A stretch of DNA of 64,000 bases, taken from Achromobacter agilis (lineage in GTDB: Bacteria > Pseudomonadota > Gammaproteobacteria > Burkholderiales > Burkholderiaceae_B). Location of the stretch: contig NZ_UFQB01000001.1 in NCBI RefSeq assembly GCF_900496965.1, positions 310,001 to 374,000 on the forward strand, written 5' to 3'. Made by a program: the position numbers and the translations under genes. The notes under the pieces are model-generated. The model ran no database searches. It was not told the origin of the DNA and saw only the letters and a list, made by a program, of their open reading frames with translations. Shown one piece after another: positions 50,640-60,448 of this stretch. Within the stretch, counting starts at the first letter, position 1, and the number at the start of each line of letters is the position of its first letter.

Positions 50640-53252
50640 TCACGCATAGTCATAGCGGAACTCCCCGCCGGCCGCGGACAGGCTCACCCGACTCAGGCGG
50701 CGGTCCTGCATCGAGGCGCCCAGCAACTCGCGGCCGATCTTCGGCAGCACCGTATTGGTAAGGATGGCATCCACCATGCGGGCGCCCGACTCTACTTCCG
50801 CGCAGCGGGCGACAACCAGCGCAATGGCTTGCGGCGCCACCTCCAGCGTCATGCCGTGGTGCGCCAGCAGGCGACGGCGCACACGCTCGAACTGCAGGTC
50901 CACGATGCGCTCCAGCATGGCGTCCGGCAGCGGCAGATAGGGAACCGCGACAAGCCGGCCCAGCAGGGCGGCCGGGAACGCCTGCAGCAATGGCTCCCGC
51001 AGCGCCGCCGCCAGCCCCGGGCCGTCGGGCATCAGCGCCGGGTCGCGGCACAGGGCCGCAATACGGTCCGCGCCCACGTTGGAGGTCAGGATGATGATCG
51101 TGTTGCGGAAATCGATATAGCGACCTTCTCCGTCCTCCATCCAGCCTTTGTCGAAGACCTGGAAAAATATCTCGTGCACGTCGGCGTGCGCCTTCTCCAC
51201 CTCGTCCAGCAGCACCACGCTATAGGGCCGCCTGCGCACCGCCTCGGTCAGCACGCCGCCTTCGCCATACCCGACATACCCCGGCGGCGCACCCTTGAGC
51301 GTGGAGACGGTATGCGGTTCCTGGAACTCGCTCATGTTGATGGTGATCAGGTTCTGTTCGCCGCCATAGAGCGCCTCCGCCAGGGCCAGGGCGGTCTCGG
51401 TCTTGCCGACGCCGCTTGGGCCGCATAGCAGGAACACCCCCACCGGCTTGTCGGGATCGGTCAACCGGGCCCGCGACGTCTGGACACGGCGCGCCACCGC
51501 CTCCAATCCCTCGCGCTGGCCGATCACCCGCTTCTCCAGCGTGTCCGCCAGCGCCAGGACGGCCTGAGCCTCGTCCCGCACCATGCGGCCCACGGGAATC
51601 CCGGTCCAGTCGGCCACCACGGCCGCCACCGCGGCGGCATCGACCGCGCAATGGATCATGGGCGTCTCTTGCTGGCTGCGCGCCAGTTCTTCCTGCGCCC
51701 GCGCCAGCGCCTGCCGCTGCGTCGCCGGATCGGAGTCCGCAGCCTGGTCCAGCGCCTCGCGCAACGAAAAGACGCGCTCGGCCAAGGCCTTTTCGCTTTC
51801 CCAGCGCGCCGCCAGCGTCCGTTCGCTTTCCGCCGCGTCGGCCTGTTCGGCCGCCAGGCGTTCTACCCGCTGCGCGTCGCCCGCGCCGAGGCGGCGTTCG
51901 CGCGCCGCGATGCGTTGCGCGATGTCCAGCGCCTGGATGCGCCTGCGGGCGTCCTCCAGGCTCGGCGGCACGGCGTGCTGGCTGACGGCAACGCGCGCGC
52001 AAGCCGTGTCCAGCAGCGCAACGGCCTTATCGGGCAACTGCCGCGCGGGAATGTAGCGATGCGACAGGGCCACCGCCGCCTCGATCGCCTCGTCCAGCAA
52101 CAGCACGCCATGATGCGCCTGCAGGGTCTCGGCCAGCCCCCTCAGCATTCCGGATGCCCGTGTTTCGTCCGGCTCGTGGATCTGGATCACCTGGAAGCGG
52201 CGGCTCAGCGCGGGATCCTTCTCGATGTACTTCTTGTATTCCGACCACGTGGTCGCCCCAATGGTGCGCAGCTGGCCGCGCGCCAGCGCCGGCTTGAGCA
52301 GGTTGGCCGCGTCGCCTGTTCCGGCCGCGCCGCCCGCGCCCACCAGCGTGTGGATCTCATCGACGAACAGCACGGTCGGCCGCTCGCTTGCCTGCACCTC
52401 GTCGATAACGCTGCGCAGCCGCTGTTCGAATTCGCCTTTGACGCCTGCGCCGGCCTGCAGCAAGCCGATGTCCAGCAGATACAGCGAAACCTCGCGCAAA
52501 GGCGGCGGCACGTCCCCTGCCGCCAGGCGCAGCGCCAGCCCTTCCACGACGGCGGTCTTGCCGACACCGGCCTCGCCGGCCAGCAGCGGATTGTTCTGCC
52601 GGCGCCGCATCAGCACGTCGATGATCTGGCGGATTTCCTCGTCGCGCCCGGAAATCGGATCGATCGCGCCCTCGCGCGCCCTGGCCGTCAGGTCGACGGC
52701 GAATCGCGCCAGGGCGGAAGCACTCTCGCCATGCGCTCCCGCCGCGTCGGAAGGCGCCGCCGCTTTCGCCGCGTCTTCCGGCGACCCGCGCACGATATCT
52801 TCCATCTGCTCCAGCAGCGCATCCGGCGGGATCGCGGAAAACTGCGCCGACATGCCCAGCAGCACATGGCGCAAGGCATAGGTCCTGGCCAGGCCCGCGA
52901 GCAGATGGGCGCTGCGGATGCGCGCCGCGCCGTAACGCAGCGATCCCAACACCCAAGCCCGCTCGACCGCGTGGTCGATGTGTTCGGAAAGGTCGGACAC
53001 CGATCCCGCCCCGGCCGGCAGGCGGTCCAGCTCAGCCGTCAGATCGGCCTGCAGCTGGGCCATGTCCAGCCCGAAACGGCGCGCGATCCGATGCAGGTCG
53101 CTATCCTGGGCATGCAGGATCTGGTGCACCCAATGCACCAGCTCGACATAGGGATTGCCGCGCAGCTTGCAGAACGCGGTGGCGCCCTCCAGCGTTTGGT
53201 AAAGCAGCGGATTGAGCTTTCCGAAAAGGTCGATGCGGCCGATGTCCGACAT
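50640..53252 (-). CDS. tssH: type VI secretion system ATPase TssH (ClpV)
   Basis: 870 residues. ClpV-type AAA+ unfoldase that disassembles contracted TssB-TssC sheath. The N-terminal domain (MSDIGRIDLFGKLNPLLYQT) matches ClpV1, followed by two AAA modules: Walker A GEAGVGKT and GPSGVGKTET, Walker B FVDEIH and VVLLDEVEKAH. A middle coiled-coil domain with EERRLGAGDAQRVERLAAEQ-like charge pattern lies between. I chose ATG 53252 to match the ClpV1 start; an ATG five codons upstream is adjacent to the tssG stop. Last gene of the tssA-to-clpV operon. Confidence 0.95.
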   Translation of the reverse strand: MSDIGRIDLFGKLNPLLYQTLEGATAFCKLRGNPYVELVHWVHQILHAQDSDLHRIARRFGLDMAQLQADLTAELDRLPAGAGSVSDLSEHIDHAVERAWVLGSLRYGAARIRSAHLLAGLARTYALRHVLLGMSAQFSAIPPDALLEQMEDIVRGSPEDAAKAAAPSDAAGAHGESASALARFAVDLTARAREGAIDPISGRDEEIRQIIDVLMRRRQNNPLLAGEAGVGKTAVVEGLALRLAAGDVPPPLREVSLYLLDIGLLQAGAGVKGEFEQRLRSVIDEVQASERPTVLFVDEIHTLVGAGGAAGTGDAANLLKPALARGQLRTIGATTWSEYKKYIEKDPALSRRFQVIQIHEPDETRASGMLRGLAETLQAHHGVLLLDEAIEAAVALSHRYIPARQLPDKAVALLDTACARVAVSQHAVPPSLEDARRRIQALDIAQRIAARERRLGAGDAQRVERLAAEQADAAESERTLAARWESEKALAERVFSLREALDQAADSDPATQRQALARAQEELARSQQETPMIHCAVDAAAVAAVVADWTGIPVGRMVRDEAQAVLALADTLEKRVIGQREGLEAVARRVQTSRARLTDPDKPVGVFLLCGPSGVGKTETALALAEALYGGEQNLITINMSEFQEPHTVSTLKGAPPGYVGYGEGGVLTEAVRRRPYSVVLLDEVEKAHADVHEIFFQVFDKGWMEDGEGRYIDFRNTIIILTSNVGADRIAALCRDPALMPDGPGLAAALREPLLQAFPAALLGRLVAVPYLPLPDAMLERIVDLQFERVRRRLLAHHGMTLEVAPQAIALVVARCAEVESGARMVDAILTNTVLPKIGRELLGASMQDRRLSRVSLSAAGGEFRYDYA

Positions 53253-53267
53253 GGTGTTATGGCGCAT

Positions 53268-54371
53268 TCACGCGCGTGTGGTCGTTGAGGATCCGGCCGG
53301 CGGCCGGCCGCGTGCCGGGGTGCGCCCGCGGCGTTCATAGTCCAGCAGCAGATCGCGCGCCTCGCCCTGCGCGGGCTGGCGCTTCCCGAGCCACGCGGAC
53401 AACCCCAGCGGCCGCTGGGCGCCCAGCGTCAGTCCGCGCGCATCCTGCGCGCGCAGCACCGGCCTCAGGTCCCAGGCCAGCTCCATGCCGATGTAATGCC
53501 TGACCCAGTGCGTCAGTTGGCGCGCACGCGCGCCCCCCGGAAGAAAGCCCTGGTAGTCCTCCAGCTTCAAGGGGCCGATCTCGATGCGGAATTTGTGCTG
53601 GGCGTCGCGCACGGCAAGCCCCAGCACGGTGTCGCGGCCCAACCCCGCCGCGCTGCCCAGGCCCAGCCGCTGGGCGGGCTCCAGGCGGATCCACTGCGGC
53701 ACGAACTCGCGGATGCGCACCGGCAGGCCGAAAAAGGACTGCAGAATGTGCTTGAGGCCTTCCGGGTTGCGCGTCTGGCGCACCAGGTGGCCCGCCATGA
53801 AGTACTTGGCATGGTCCAGCACGGCATCGCGCCGCCGCATCGAGGGCTCGCCCAGATGCAGCAGGCTGGCCACGTAGCGCGTAAAGCGTTCTTCCTTCCT
53901 GTCCAGGCTGACGGTGCTCTGCGCGTCGGCCCAGGCCCGATAGAAAAGCAGGATGAGCCGGTGATGGAACACGTCGGCGAATGCCGACAGCGTGCGGTCG
54001 CCATGATGCGCCATGCGCTCGCGGACGTGCTCGGTAAGATGCAAGGGCAAAGGTCCGTTGGGACCGAACAGCCCGAAACTATAGATCGACAGCTCCGCCG
54101 GTCGCCCTCCCTCGGCGGCGCGGGCGCGCGCGACGGTAGAAGGCGCGAACGCCATCGACGGCTCCTGCCGCATCCGCACGGGCTCATAGCGCGCGACCGT
54201 ATCGCGCCCCAGCGGCTTGCGGGCGCCGGAATGCGCATCGATCCAGCGCAAGGCATGGAACAGATCATGGGCATAGGGCTCGCGCTCCAGCGCGCGCCAC
54301 CATTGCGCAAGCGCGCCGGATGAGACGGCGGGCGAAAGAACGGAACCAGATGCGGGCTGGGTGGCGTCCAC
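53268..54371 (-). CDS. tssG: type VI secretion system baseplate subunit TssG
   Basis: 367 residues. TssG pattern: EPYAHDLFHALRWIDAHSGA near the start, then FGLFGPNGPLPLHLTEHVRE and later RIEIGPLKLEDYQGFLPGG. TssG forms the baseplate wedge with TssE and TssF. The start is unclear: GTG at 54371, five bases past the stop of the DUF3540 gene, or ATG at 54401, which would overlap it by 26 bases. The tail is Arg/Pro-rich. Normal length is about 330-370. Confidence 0.92.
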   Translation of the reverse strand: MDATQPASGSVLSPAVSSGALAQWWRALEREPYAHDLFHALRWIDAHSGARKPLGRDTVARYEPVRMRQEPSMAFAPSTVARARAAEGGRPAELSIYSFGLFGPNGPLPLHLTEHVRERMAHHGDRTLSAFADVFHHRLILLFYRAWADAQSTVSLDRKEERFTRYVASLLHLGEPSMRRRDAVLDHAKYFMAGHLVRQTRNPEGLKHILQSFFGLPVRIREFVPQWIRLEPAQRLGLGSAAGLGRDTVLGLAVRDAQHKFRIEIGPLKLEDYQGFLPGGARARQLTHWVRHYIGMELAWDLRPVLRAQDARGLTLGAQRPLGLSAWLGKRQPAQGEARDLLLDYERRGRTPARGRPPAGSSTTTRA

Positions 54372-54375
54372 CGTC

Positions 54376-55035
54376 TTACCCCATGTGGATCTGCTTGGCA
54401 TCCACCTTGACCAGATCGCTGCCAGTAACCACGGTGTAGGCCGCGTGCAGCCGCGCGCTGCTGTCCGCCTGGAAATCGATGGCGCCGGCGCGCACCTGAT
54501 CCATTTCGCTGACGCTGCGCAGGGACAGACGCGCCATCAGGGTCAGGCGGTCCAGCACCGCTTCGTAGCTCCGGCCTACCAGCCGCGTCTCGCCGACGGT
54601 GGCGTGCAGCTGCTGCGCGATCACGCGCATGCGCACGCAGGCGTGGCGCGCCTCATCGGCCTCGACGGTGTACTCCGGCGCGCGCACGCGCACGGCGCCC
54701 TGCCCCCGCAACGCCACCTCCCCGGCGCTCTCCAGCGACACGTTCCCGTTGCGCGAACGCAGCACCAGCTCACCCTGCGCTTCAATCTCGGTACGGGCAG
54801 GATCCGCCTGCACCGTCACCGCGATCAGATAGACGCGCGCGGGGTCGGGGCCGCTGATCAGCACCTCGTCGCCGGGCAGCGGTTCCAGCAGGCAGCTGGC
54901 GGCGCGTCGCGCAGTCCAGACGCGGCCGTCGCACGCGACCGCATAGCTGCCATCGGATTCGCGGCGCAAGAGCTCGCCCAGCAGATGGACGGGATCGTAG
55001 GCCATGCGGTTCAAATTTGCGGCGGACTTCATCAT
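54376..55035 (-). CDS. DUF3540 domain-containing protein inside the T6SS core operon
   Basis: 219 residues of the DUF3540 family. The middle and C-terminal parts repeat short beta strands of the VRVRAPEYTVEADEARHACV and SSARLHAAYTVVTGSDLVKV type, like the beta-helical spike repeats of VgrG/gp5 proteins. An N-terminal domain (HLLGELLRRESDGSYAVACD) precedes them. AGGAGCGC stands before the ATG at 55035. DUF3540 genes are usually part of effector-delivery groups; here the gene lies between tssF (22-base gap) and tssG. It may be a spike-tip or baseplate accessory. Role inferred from position and repeat look. Confidence 0.8.
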   Translation of the reverse strand: MMKSAANLNRMAYDPVHLLGELLRRESDGSYAVACDGRVWTARRAASCLLEPLPGDEVLISGPDPARVYLIAVTVQADPARTEIEAQGELVLRSRNGNVSLESAGEVALRGQGAVRVRAPEYTVEADEARHACVRMRVIAQQLHATVGETRLVGRSYEAVLDRLTLMARLSLRSVSEMDQVRAGAIDFQADSSARLHAAYTVVTGSDLVKVDAKQIHMG

Positions 55036-55057
55036 GCGCTCCTGTTCTTGGCGGGAC

Positions 55058-56962
55058 CTAGACCACGGGCCGGCGTCCCATGCGGGGTTTGAAGCGGGCG
55101 ACCTCGCCGCGCTGCAGGGTCGACAGGACCAGCTCCGACATCAGGTTGATCGATACGTGGCGCGCAAAAAACTGCTCCAGCACGGCGCCGAACAAATAAG
55201 GGCTGATGCCCGAGAAAGCGGCCTCGTCCACCTGCAGCGCAATACGCACGCCGCGGCCATGGACGATGGGGCCGGGCACGGGCAGACGATGGTGCACGGG
55301 GGTGGCGCTGACGTGCCGCAAGCCCGAGATGTGCCTGCGCACGGCCGGGTCCGCCAGATTGCCGTAGACGTGCAGCATCTCGCGCAGCGTCTGGGCGCCC
55401 TGCTCGGCATCCAGGTCGGTCAGGCTCAGATAGTTCAGCCCGAGGTGGCTGATCAGATGCCAGGTGGCGGCATTCTCGGCCAGCGCCGCGCACGGGCGCG
55501 TCGGGCCATGCAGCACCTTCACCGCGCGCACGGGCGCCGACACGCGCAGCGTCATGTCGGTCTCGGTCCCCAGCGGCAGCAGCATGGCCAGGTCGCGGTT
55601 CGTGCACAGCGTTTCCAGGGTCAGGTGCCGCAGATCGCCCGAAAATGGCGCCTCCTGCCGGTCCACCAGCGACAGAAACACCTCGCTTCCCGTATAGCCG
55701 GTGCGGGTGCCATTGCGCTGCGCGGTATCGGAGATCAGCCGCGGCTCGCGGCGCACCGAGAAATATGCGCCGTAATCGTCCGGATCGCTGCCCAGCGATC
55801 CATAGAACGGACGGAACTCCTGCTCCTGCCGCTGCGCGGACGCGTGGCCGGCGACGCGCGTCACGCCGAAGACCTCGTAGTCCAGCGGACGGCTGCGATC
55901 GATGACCACGTGGTATTCGGATGTCCTGGGTGTGACGGCCACGCGGTCCGCCCGCTTGGGAAACAGGTTGATCACCGGAACGCAGTGCAAGGCCAGGTTG
56001 CTCGCCGATATCGCGCCTTCCAGCTCCGGCGCCGCCGCGGAGAACAGCAAGGTCAGGTCGAACGCGCGCGTGTCGCGCTGCGCGCCCGGTAGCTGCGCGG
56101 GCGTGCGCAGTCCCTGCTTCAACCCGTTGATGCTGAAGAATAGGTAACGCTGCGCAAAAGCGAAATACTCCTGCAGCAAGCGATAGCCCTGGAACACGCG
56201 CGCATCGCCCGGCAACAGCGCCTGGTCGTCGGCAAAACCTTCATGACGCACCGCATCCGGCGGCAGCTTGTTGATCCACGCGACCGGCCGCGCCGTGCCA
56301 TGGCCCAGGACCGCCACGGTGTGCCCCATCACCACTTCCAGCAGGCGCTGCATCTGCAGGTCCTGGCCGTTCAGGTGAAAGACCAGCTGATCGAGATCCA
56401 GGTCTTCCAGTCGCTGGCCGCCTCCCACCTCGATCCTGATGCGCAGCGCGCTCAGCACGCGTCCGGCGCGCCCCGCCAGGCCCAGCCGCGCCAAGGGCAG
56501 GTCCTGCGGCGCGGCCGTGAATTCCGCCTGCGTGACCTGCAGGGGCCACAGGCGCAAGGCATGGCCCGTCGTGAAATCGCAAGGAGTCTGTTCGCCGCGC
56601 GGCACGCGGCCGCGCAGCAGCGTGCCGCGCGGCAGGTCAAAGCCGCCGGCCAGCGTGCCTTCATTCATGCTCGGCGCGAACTGCACGACTGCCATGGCGG
56701 GCGTGGGCGCCAGATAATTCGGGTACACCACCTCCAGCAGCCGCTGGGAAAAGCGCGGGAACTCCGCATCCATTTTCATATGGATGCGGGCGGTCAGAAA
56801 ACTGAAGCCTTCAAGCAGGCGTTCGACGTAAGGATCGGCCACTTCCGTGGCGTTCATGCCCAGCCGCCCCGCCACCTTGGGATGCGCCTGGGCGAACTCC
56901 GCTCCCAGCTCCCGCAGATAGACCAGCTCGCGGTTGTAGTAGTCGAGCAGCCGGTCGTCCAT
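55058..56962 (-). CDS. tssF: type VI secretion system baseplate subunit TssF
   Basis: 634 residues, normal for TssF. Start MDDRLLDYYNRELVYLRELG, then AGRLGMNATEVADPYVERLL and FLTARIHMKMDAEFPRFSQR, the family hallmark. Two TssF copies and one TssG form the baseplate wedge. The ATG at 56962 overlaps the tssE stop by one base, showing tight coupling. It is followed by the DUF3540 gene. Confidence 0.95.
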   Translation of the reverse strand: MDDRLLDYYNRELVYLRELGAEFAQAHPKVAGRLGMNATEVADPYVERLLEGFSFLTARIHMKMDAEFPRFSQRLLEVVYPNYLAPTPAMAVVQFAPSMNEGTLAGGFDLPRGTLLRGRVPRGEQTPCDFTTGHALRLWPLQVTQAEFTAAPQDLPLARLGLAGRAGRVLSALRIRIEVGGGQRLEDLDLDQLVFHLNGQDLQMQRLLEVVMGHTVAVLGHGTARPVAWINKLPPDAVRHEGFADDQALLPGDARVFQGYRLLQEYFAFAQRYLFFSINGLKQGLRTPAQLPGAQRDTRAFDLTLLFSAAAPELEGAISASNLALHCVPVINLFPKRADRVAVTPRTSEYHVVIDRSRPLDYEVFGVTRVAGHASAQRQEQEFRPFYGSLGSDPDDYGAYFSVRREPRLISDTAQRNGTRTGYTGSEVFLSLVDRQEAPFSGDLRHLTLETLCTNRDLAMLLPLGTETDMTLRVSAPVRAVKVLHGPTRPCAALAENAATWHLISHLGLNYLSLTDLDAEQGAQTLREMLHVYGNLADPAVRRHISGLRHVSATPVHHRLPVPGPIVHGRGVRIALQVDEAAFSGISPYLFGAVLEQFFARHVSINLMSELVLSTLQRGEVARFKPRMGRRPVV

Positions 56963-57516
56963 CAGGCGCCACCCAGGTCGCGCAGATCCATGTGGCCGCT
57001 CTCCAGGTCGATATCCGTGCGGAACAGGAATTCGAGCGGCTGCGGCACGCACCACAGCATGCCCCGTATCTCGAGGCTCAGGACGTTGTGATGCTCCAGC
57101 GTGCCGGCGTCGGTCACGCAGCGGACCTCGACCGAGGAATCCAGGATGCGCGGCTCGAATGCCGAAATCGCGTTGCGGATCGACTCTTCCACATCGATCC
57201 AGTCAATCTCCGACATGCGCTTGCCCGCCATCGCGCGCACGCCGAAGTTCAACGTGGAGGTGGCCACCGGCCGGTGCGCCGACAGATCCTGCGACGTCTG
57301 CAGGTTCACGGTGTTGAGCAGCCAGCGCAGGTCGCGCAATACCGCCGCGCGCAGCGCCTCGTGCGTCAGCATGGCGCTTTCGCGCGGCTCTTCGCGCTTG
57401 GTGGGATCGTTGTCCGTCAAGCGGTCCAGCAGGGATGGCTGCAGGCGGTCACGCGCCGCGCGCTGGCCGCGCGCCAGCGGCTCCCATCCGCCAGGGTTGT
57501 CTGCATGCCCCATCAT
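56962..57516 (-). CDS. tssE: type VI secretion system baseplate subunit TssE (gp25-like)
   Basis: 184 residues. The gp25-like lysozyme-fold domain is visible in LRRD/VLRDLRWLLNTVNLQTSQ, HRPVATSTLNFGV and VEESIRNAISAFEPRILDSS. It starts the sheath on the baseplate. The N-terminus has the LQPSLLDRLTD motif of TssE. The ATG overlaps the tagJ stop (ATGA). Length is near the usual 140-180. Confidence 0.93.
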   Translation of the reverse strand: MMGHADNPGGWEPLARGQRAARDRLQPSLLDRLTDNDPTKREEPRESAMLTHEALRAAVLRDLRWLLNTVNLQTSQDLSAHRPVATSTLNFGVRAMAGKRMSEIDWIDVEESIRNAISAFEPRILDSSVEVRCVTDAGTLEHHNVLSLEIRGMLWCVPQPLEFLFRTDIDLESGHMDLRDLGGA

Positions 57517-58328
57517 TCCAGCTCCAGGCCGCGGATATCGAGCAAGGCGAACTCGCCGCTATCGGCCAGCCACATTCTCTGCCCCACGCCCGCATACGTG
57601 TCGCCATGCAGCGCGCGCCAGTCCGTCACCCTGCCCAGCTTGGTGGCGTCGGTGAGTTCGGCCATGCGCTCGCCCGGCGCCGGCGGATAGCGAACCGGCA
57701 CCAGGCCCTGCTGCACCCGGCCGTCATTCAGCTCGATCTCGGCCTGGGCCCATACCAAGTCGCACAAGCCCTCGGGCGCAAGCAGCCGCACCCGCTTGAG
57801 TTCGTCGAAAGGCAGCCAGACATACCGCCCGCCCGCCAGGAACTCGAAGACCGGACCCAGCCGGCTGTCGGCATCGCAGATCCATTGGAACGGCTGCGCG
57901 CGCTCCTGCGCGGCGAGTTCCAGGGAGCCGGCGCGCGCGCCGGCCGCCTCGAAAGCCCGGGCCCGCAGCTCCGCGGCCTGGGCGGCGGACTGCCCATCCA
58001 GCCGCAGTGCCGCCATCAAGCCGCGCAGCCAGTCGCCAGGCTCGCCCAGCAGGGCGGGTTCGCCCTGCCCGGCAAGCACGGCTTCGCGCTCGCGCTCCGC
58101 GGCGATGGCACTGGCATAGAGCACCTGCATCGGGCGGGCCTGCGCATTGAGGTGGCCGCACACATTGAGTTGCTCGGCCGCGCGCGCCCAGTCGCCTTGC
58201 ACCGCCAGCAACTGGAACAGCTGTGCGCGCAGATCCGCGTCGGCAGGCCGCCGGCGCACCTGCGCCTGCACCTCGTCCAACTGGCCGGACAGGCTGATCG
58301 CGCCGAAAGGAACGGCAGCTATAGACAT
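57513..58328 (-). CDS. tagJ: TagJ/ImpE-family T6SS accessory protein
   Basis: 271 residues. TPR-like N-terminal half (QVRRRPADADLRAQLFQLLA) and the ImpE C-terminal half (GGRYVWLPFDELKRVRLLAP, RYPPAPGERMAELTDATKLG). TagJ binds TssB and helps ClpV recognise the contracted sheath in the Pseudomonas H1-type system. Its presence places this locus among the TagJ-containing T6SSs; that grouping is inference. It starts 12 bases after hcp and overlaps tssE by four bases. Confidence 0.9.
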   Translation of the reverse strand: MSIAAVPFGAISLSGQLDEVQAQVRRRPADADLRAQLFQLLAVQGDWARAAEQLNVCGHLNAQARPMQVLYASAIAAEREREAVLAGQGEPALLGEPGDWLRGLMAALRLDGQSAAQAAELRARAFEAAGARAGSLELAAQERAQPFQWICDADSRLGPVFEFLAGGRYVWLPFDELKRVRLLAPEGLCDLVWAQAEIELNDGRVQQGLVPVRYPPAPGERMAELTDATKLGRVTDWRALHGDTYAGVGQRMWLADSGEFALLDIRGLELE

Positions 58329-58340
58329 GGAACGCCCGTC

Positions 58341-58826
58341 CTAGCCCACTTCCTTGTTCTGCTTGATGTCCCAGGCCACCAGGCTTTCGGCGCCCTTGCC
58401 GCCCTTGTCGGTCTGCTCCCAGTACTGCTGCTTGACCTTGGCCGCCTGGAACGCGAAGTTCACCACCACGCCTTCCGCGCTGCGGTCCCCGGAAATCTGC
58501 ACCGACGACACCAGCACATCCTCCAGCGTGATCTTCGAGTACTCGATCTGCTCCCCGCCCGCCTTGCACATGGACAGCTCGATCTTGCTGAGATGCTTGC
58601 CGCTGGCGCAGTGCTTCATCACCGCGGGCGCGGCCTTGTCGATGCGGGCCACCACGTGCAGGTCGTTGAAACTCGCTTTGCCCGCGCCCAGGCCGCCGCC
58701 GCTGGCCATGTTGCCCGGCTGCGTCGCGCCCCACGAGAACGACACGATGTCGGTCCAGTCCTTATGGTTGGCGTCTTTGGATTCGCCGTTGGCCCCATCG
58801 ATTTTCATGAACATGTCCACTGCCAC
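58341..58826 (-). CDS. hcp: Hcp-type tube protein TssD
   Basis: 161 residues, the usual Hcp size. MFMKIDGANGESKDANHKDW and VSFSWGATQPG open the family; ITLEDVLVSSVQISGDRSAE and NFAFQAAKVKQQYW are the later strands. Hexamers stack to form the inner tube and carry effectors. The start is a GTG with GGAGAC six bases upstream. It lies 52 bases after tssC and before tagJ. This is the only hcp in the window. Confidence 0.95.
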   Translation of the reverse strand: MAVDMFMKIDGANGESKDANHKDWTDIVSFSWGATQPGNMASGGGLGAGKASFNDLHVVARIDKAAPAVMKHCASGKHLSKIELSMCKAGGEQIEYSKITLEDVLVSSVQISGDRSAEGVVVNFAFQAAKVKQQYWEQTDKGGKGAESLVAWDIKQNKEVG

Positions 58827-58878
58827 ATCTGTCTCCTGGAGTTACCGGGCGCGGCTGCGCCCGTCTTGTCAGCTCCAC

Positions 58879-60381
58879 TCAACCTTCGTTCTGCTTAAGC
58901 GAAGGCAGCTTGGATACGAGCCGCAGCGACACCGTCAGCCCTTCGAGCTGATAGTGCGGCCGCAGGAAAAACTTGGCGGAGTAATAGCCCGGGTTGTCCT
59001 CGATCTCCTGCACCTGCACCTCGGCCGCCGCCAGCGGCTTGCGCGCCTTGGTTTCCTGCGAGGAGTTCACGGGATCGCCGTCCACGTAATTCATGATCCA
59101 GTCGTTCAGCCAACGCTCCATGTCGTCGCGCTCCCGGAACGACCCGATCTTGTCCCGCACGATGCACTTCAGGTAATGCGCGAAGCGGCAGCACGCGAAC
59201 AGGTACGGCAGGCGCGCGGCCAGCTTGGCATTGGCGGACGCATCCGCTTCGTAGTAGTCGTGCGGTTTCTGCAGCGATTGCGCGCCGATGAAGGCGGCGA
59301 AATCGGAATTCTTGCGATGCACCAGCGGCATGAAACCGTTCTTGGCCAGCTCTGCCTCGCGCCGGTCGCTGATGGCGATCTCGGTCGGGCATTTCAGGTC
59401 CACGCCGCCGTCATCGGTGGGAAAGCTGTGGCAAGGCAGGTTCTCTACCGCGCCGCCGGACTCCACCCCGCGGATTGATGTGCACCAGCCGTACAGCTTG
59501 AACGAGCGGTTCACGTTGGCCGCCATCGCATAGGCTGAATTGGTCCAGGTATAGCGGTCGTGATTCGCGCCGTCGGTGTCTTCCTCGAAGTCGAATTCAT
59601 CGACGGGATTGGTGCGCGCGCCATAGGGCAGCCGCGCAAGAAAGCGCGGCATCGCCAGCCCGATATAACGGGAGTCCTCGGACTCCCGCAAGCTGCGCCA
59701 GGCGGCATACTCGGTGTTGGTGAAGATTTTGGTCAGGTCGCGCGGATTGGCCAGTTCCTGCCAGGAGTCCATCTGCATCACATTGGGCGAGGCGCCCGCA
59801 ATGAAGGGGCAATGCGCGGCCGACGAGATCTTGGCGATCTCCCCCAGCAGTTCCACATCGGGCGGGCTGTGGTCGAAGTAATAATCGCCGACAAGGCACC
59901 CTATCGGTTCGCCGCCGAACTGGCCGTACTCTTCCTCGTACACGCGCTTGAAGACGGGGCTCTGGTCCCAGCCCACGCCTTTGTGCCGCTTGAGCGTGCG
60001 GCCCAATTCCGATTTCGACATGCACATGACCCGGATCTTCAGGAGCTCGTCGGTTTCGGTATTGGTAACCAGGTAGTGCAGGCCGCGCCACGCGCCTTCG
60101 AGCTGCTGGAAGTCCGGGTGATGCATCACGCCGTTTATCTGTTCCGACAGCTTGCGGTCGATCTCCGCGATGATCGCCTGGATGGTGCGGTAGGCGTCCG
60201 ACGACAGCCCCACGCCGCTGTTCTCCAGCGCCTGATGCGCCAGCGTCCGCACGGCATGCTCCACCGCCTCCTGCGCCTGCTCGGTCTTGGGTTTGAATTC
60301 CTTCTTCAGGAGCGCGGACAGGTCGTCCGCCTCCAGGGTCTCGACAGCACGCGCGCCAGCGCGTTTGGCCACTACGGTCAT
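58879..60381 (-). CDS. tssC: type VI secretion system contractile sheath large subunit TssC
   Basis: 500 residues. The family is clear from PDFQQLEGAWRGLHYLVTNT, EPIGCLVGDYYFDHSPPDVE and AHCPFIAGASPNVM, with RLPYGARTNPVDEFDFEE in the middle. With TssB it forms the sheath. ATG at 60381 with GGAGAA eight bases upstream is chosen over the longer open frame. It follows tssB after 67 bases. Confidence 0.96.
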   Translation of the reverse strand: MTVVAKRAGARAVETLEADDLSALLKKEFKPKTEQAQEAVEHAVRTLAHQALENSGVGLSSDAYRTIQAIIAEIDRKLSEQINGVMHHPDFQQLEGAWRGLHYLVTNTETDELLKIRVMCMSKSELGRTLKRHKGVGWDQSPVFKRVYEEEYGQFGGEPIGCLVGDYYFDHSPPDVELLGEIAKISSAAHCPFIAGASPNVMQMDSWQELANPRDLTKIFTNTEYAAWRSLRESEDSRYIGLAMPRFLARLPYGARTNPVDEFDFEEDTDGANHDRYTWTNSAYAMAANVNRSFKLYGWCTSIRGVESGGAVENLPCHSFPTDDGGVDLKCPTEIAISDRREAELAKNGFMPLVHRKNSDFAAFIGAQSLQKPHDYYEADASANAKLAARLPYLFACCRFAHYLKCIVRDKIGSFRERDDMERWLNDWIMNYVDGDPVNSSQETKARKPLAAAEVQVQEIEDNPGYYSAKFFLRPHYQLEGLTVSLRLVSKLPSLKQNEG

Positions 60382-60448
60382 GGCATTCTCCGAAAAGCGA
60401 TTCGAGCGCAAGCTCGGGCCTGTTCCTGGAAGGGTCCGCGCACGGCCC

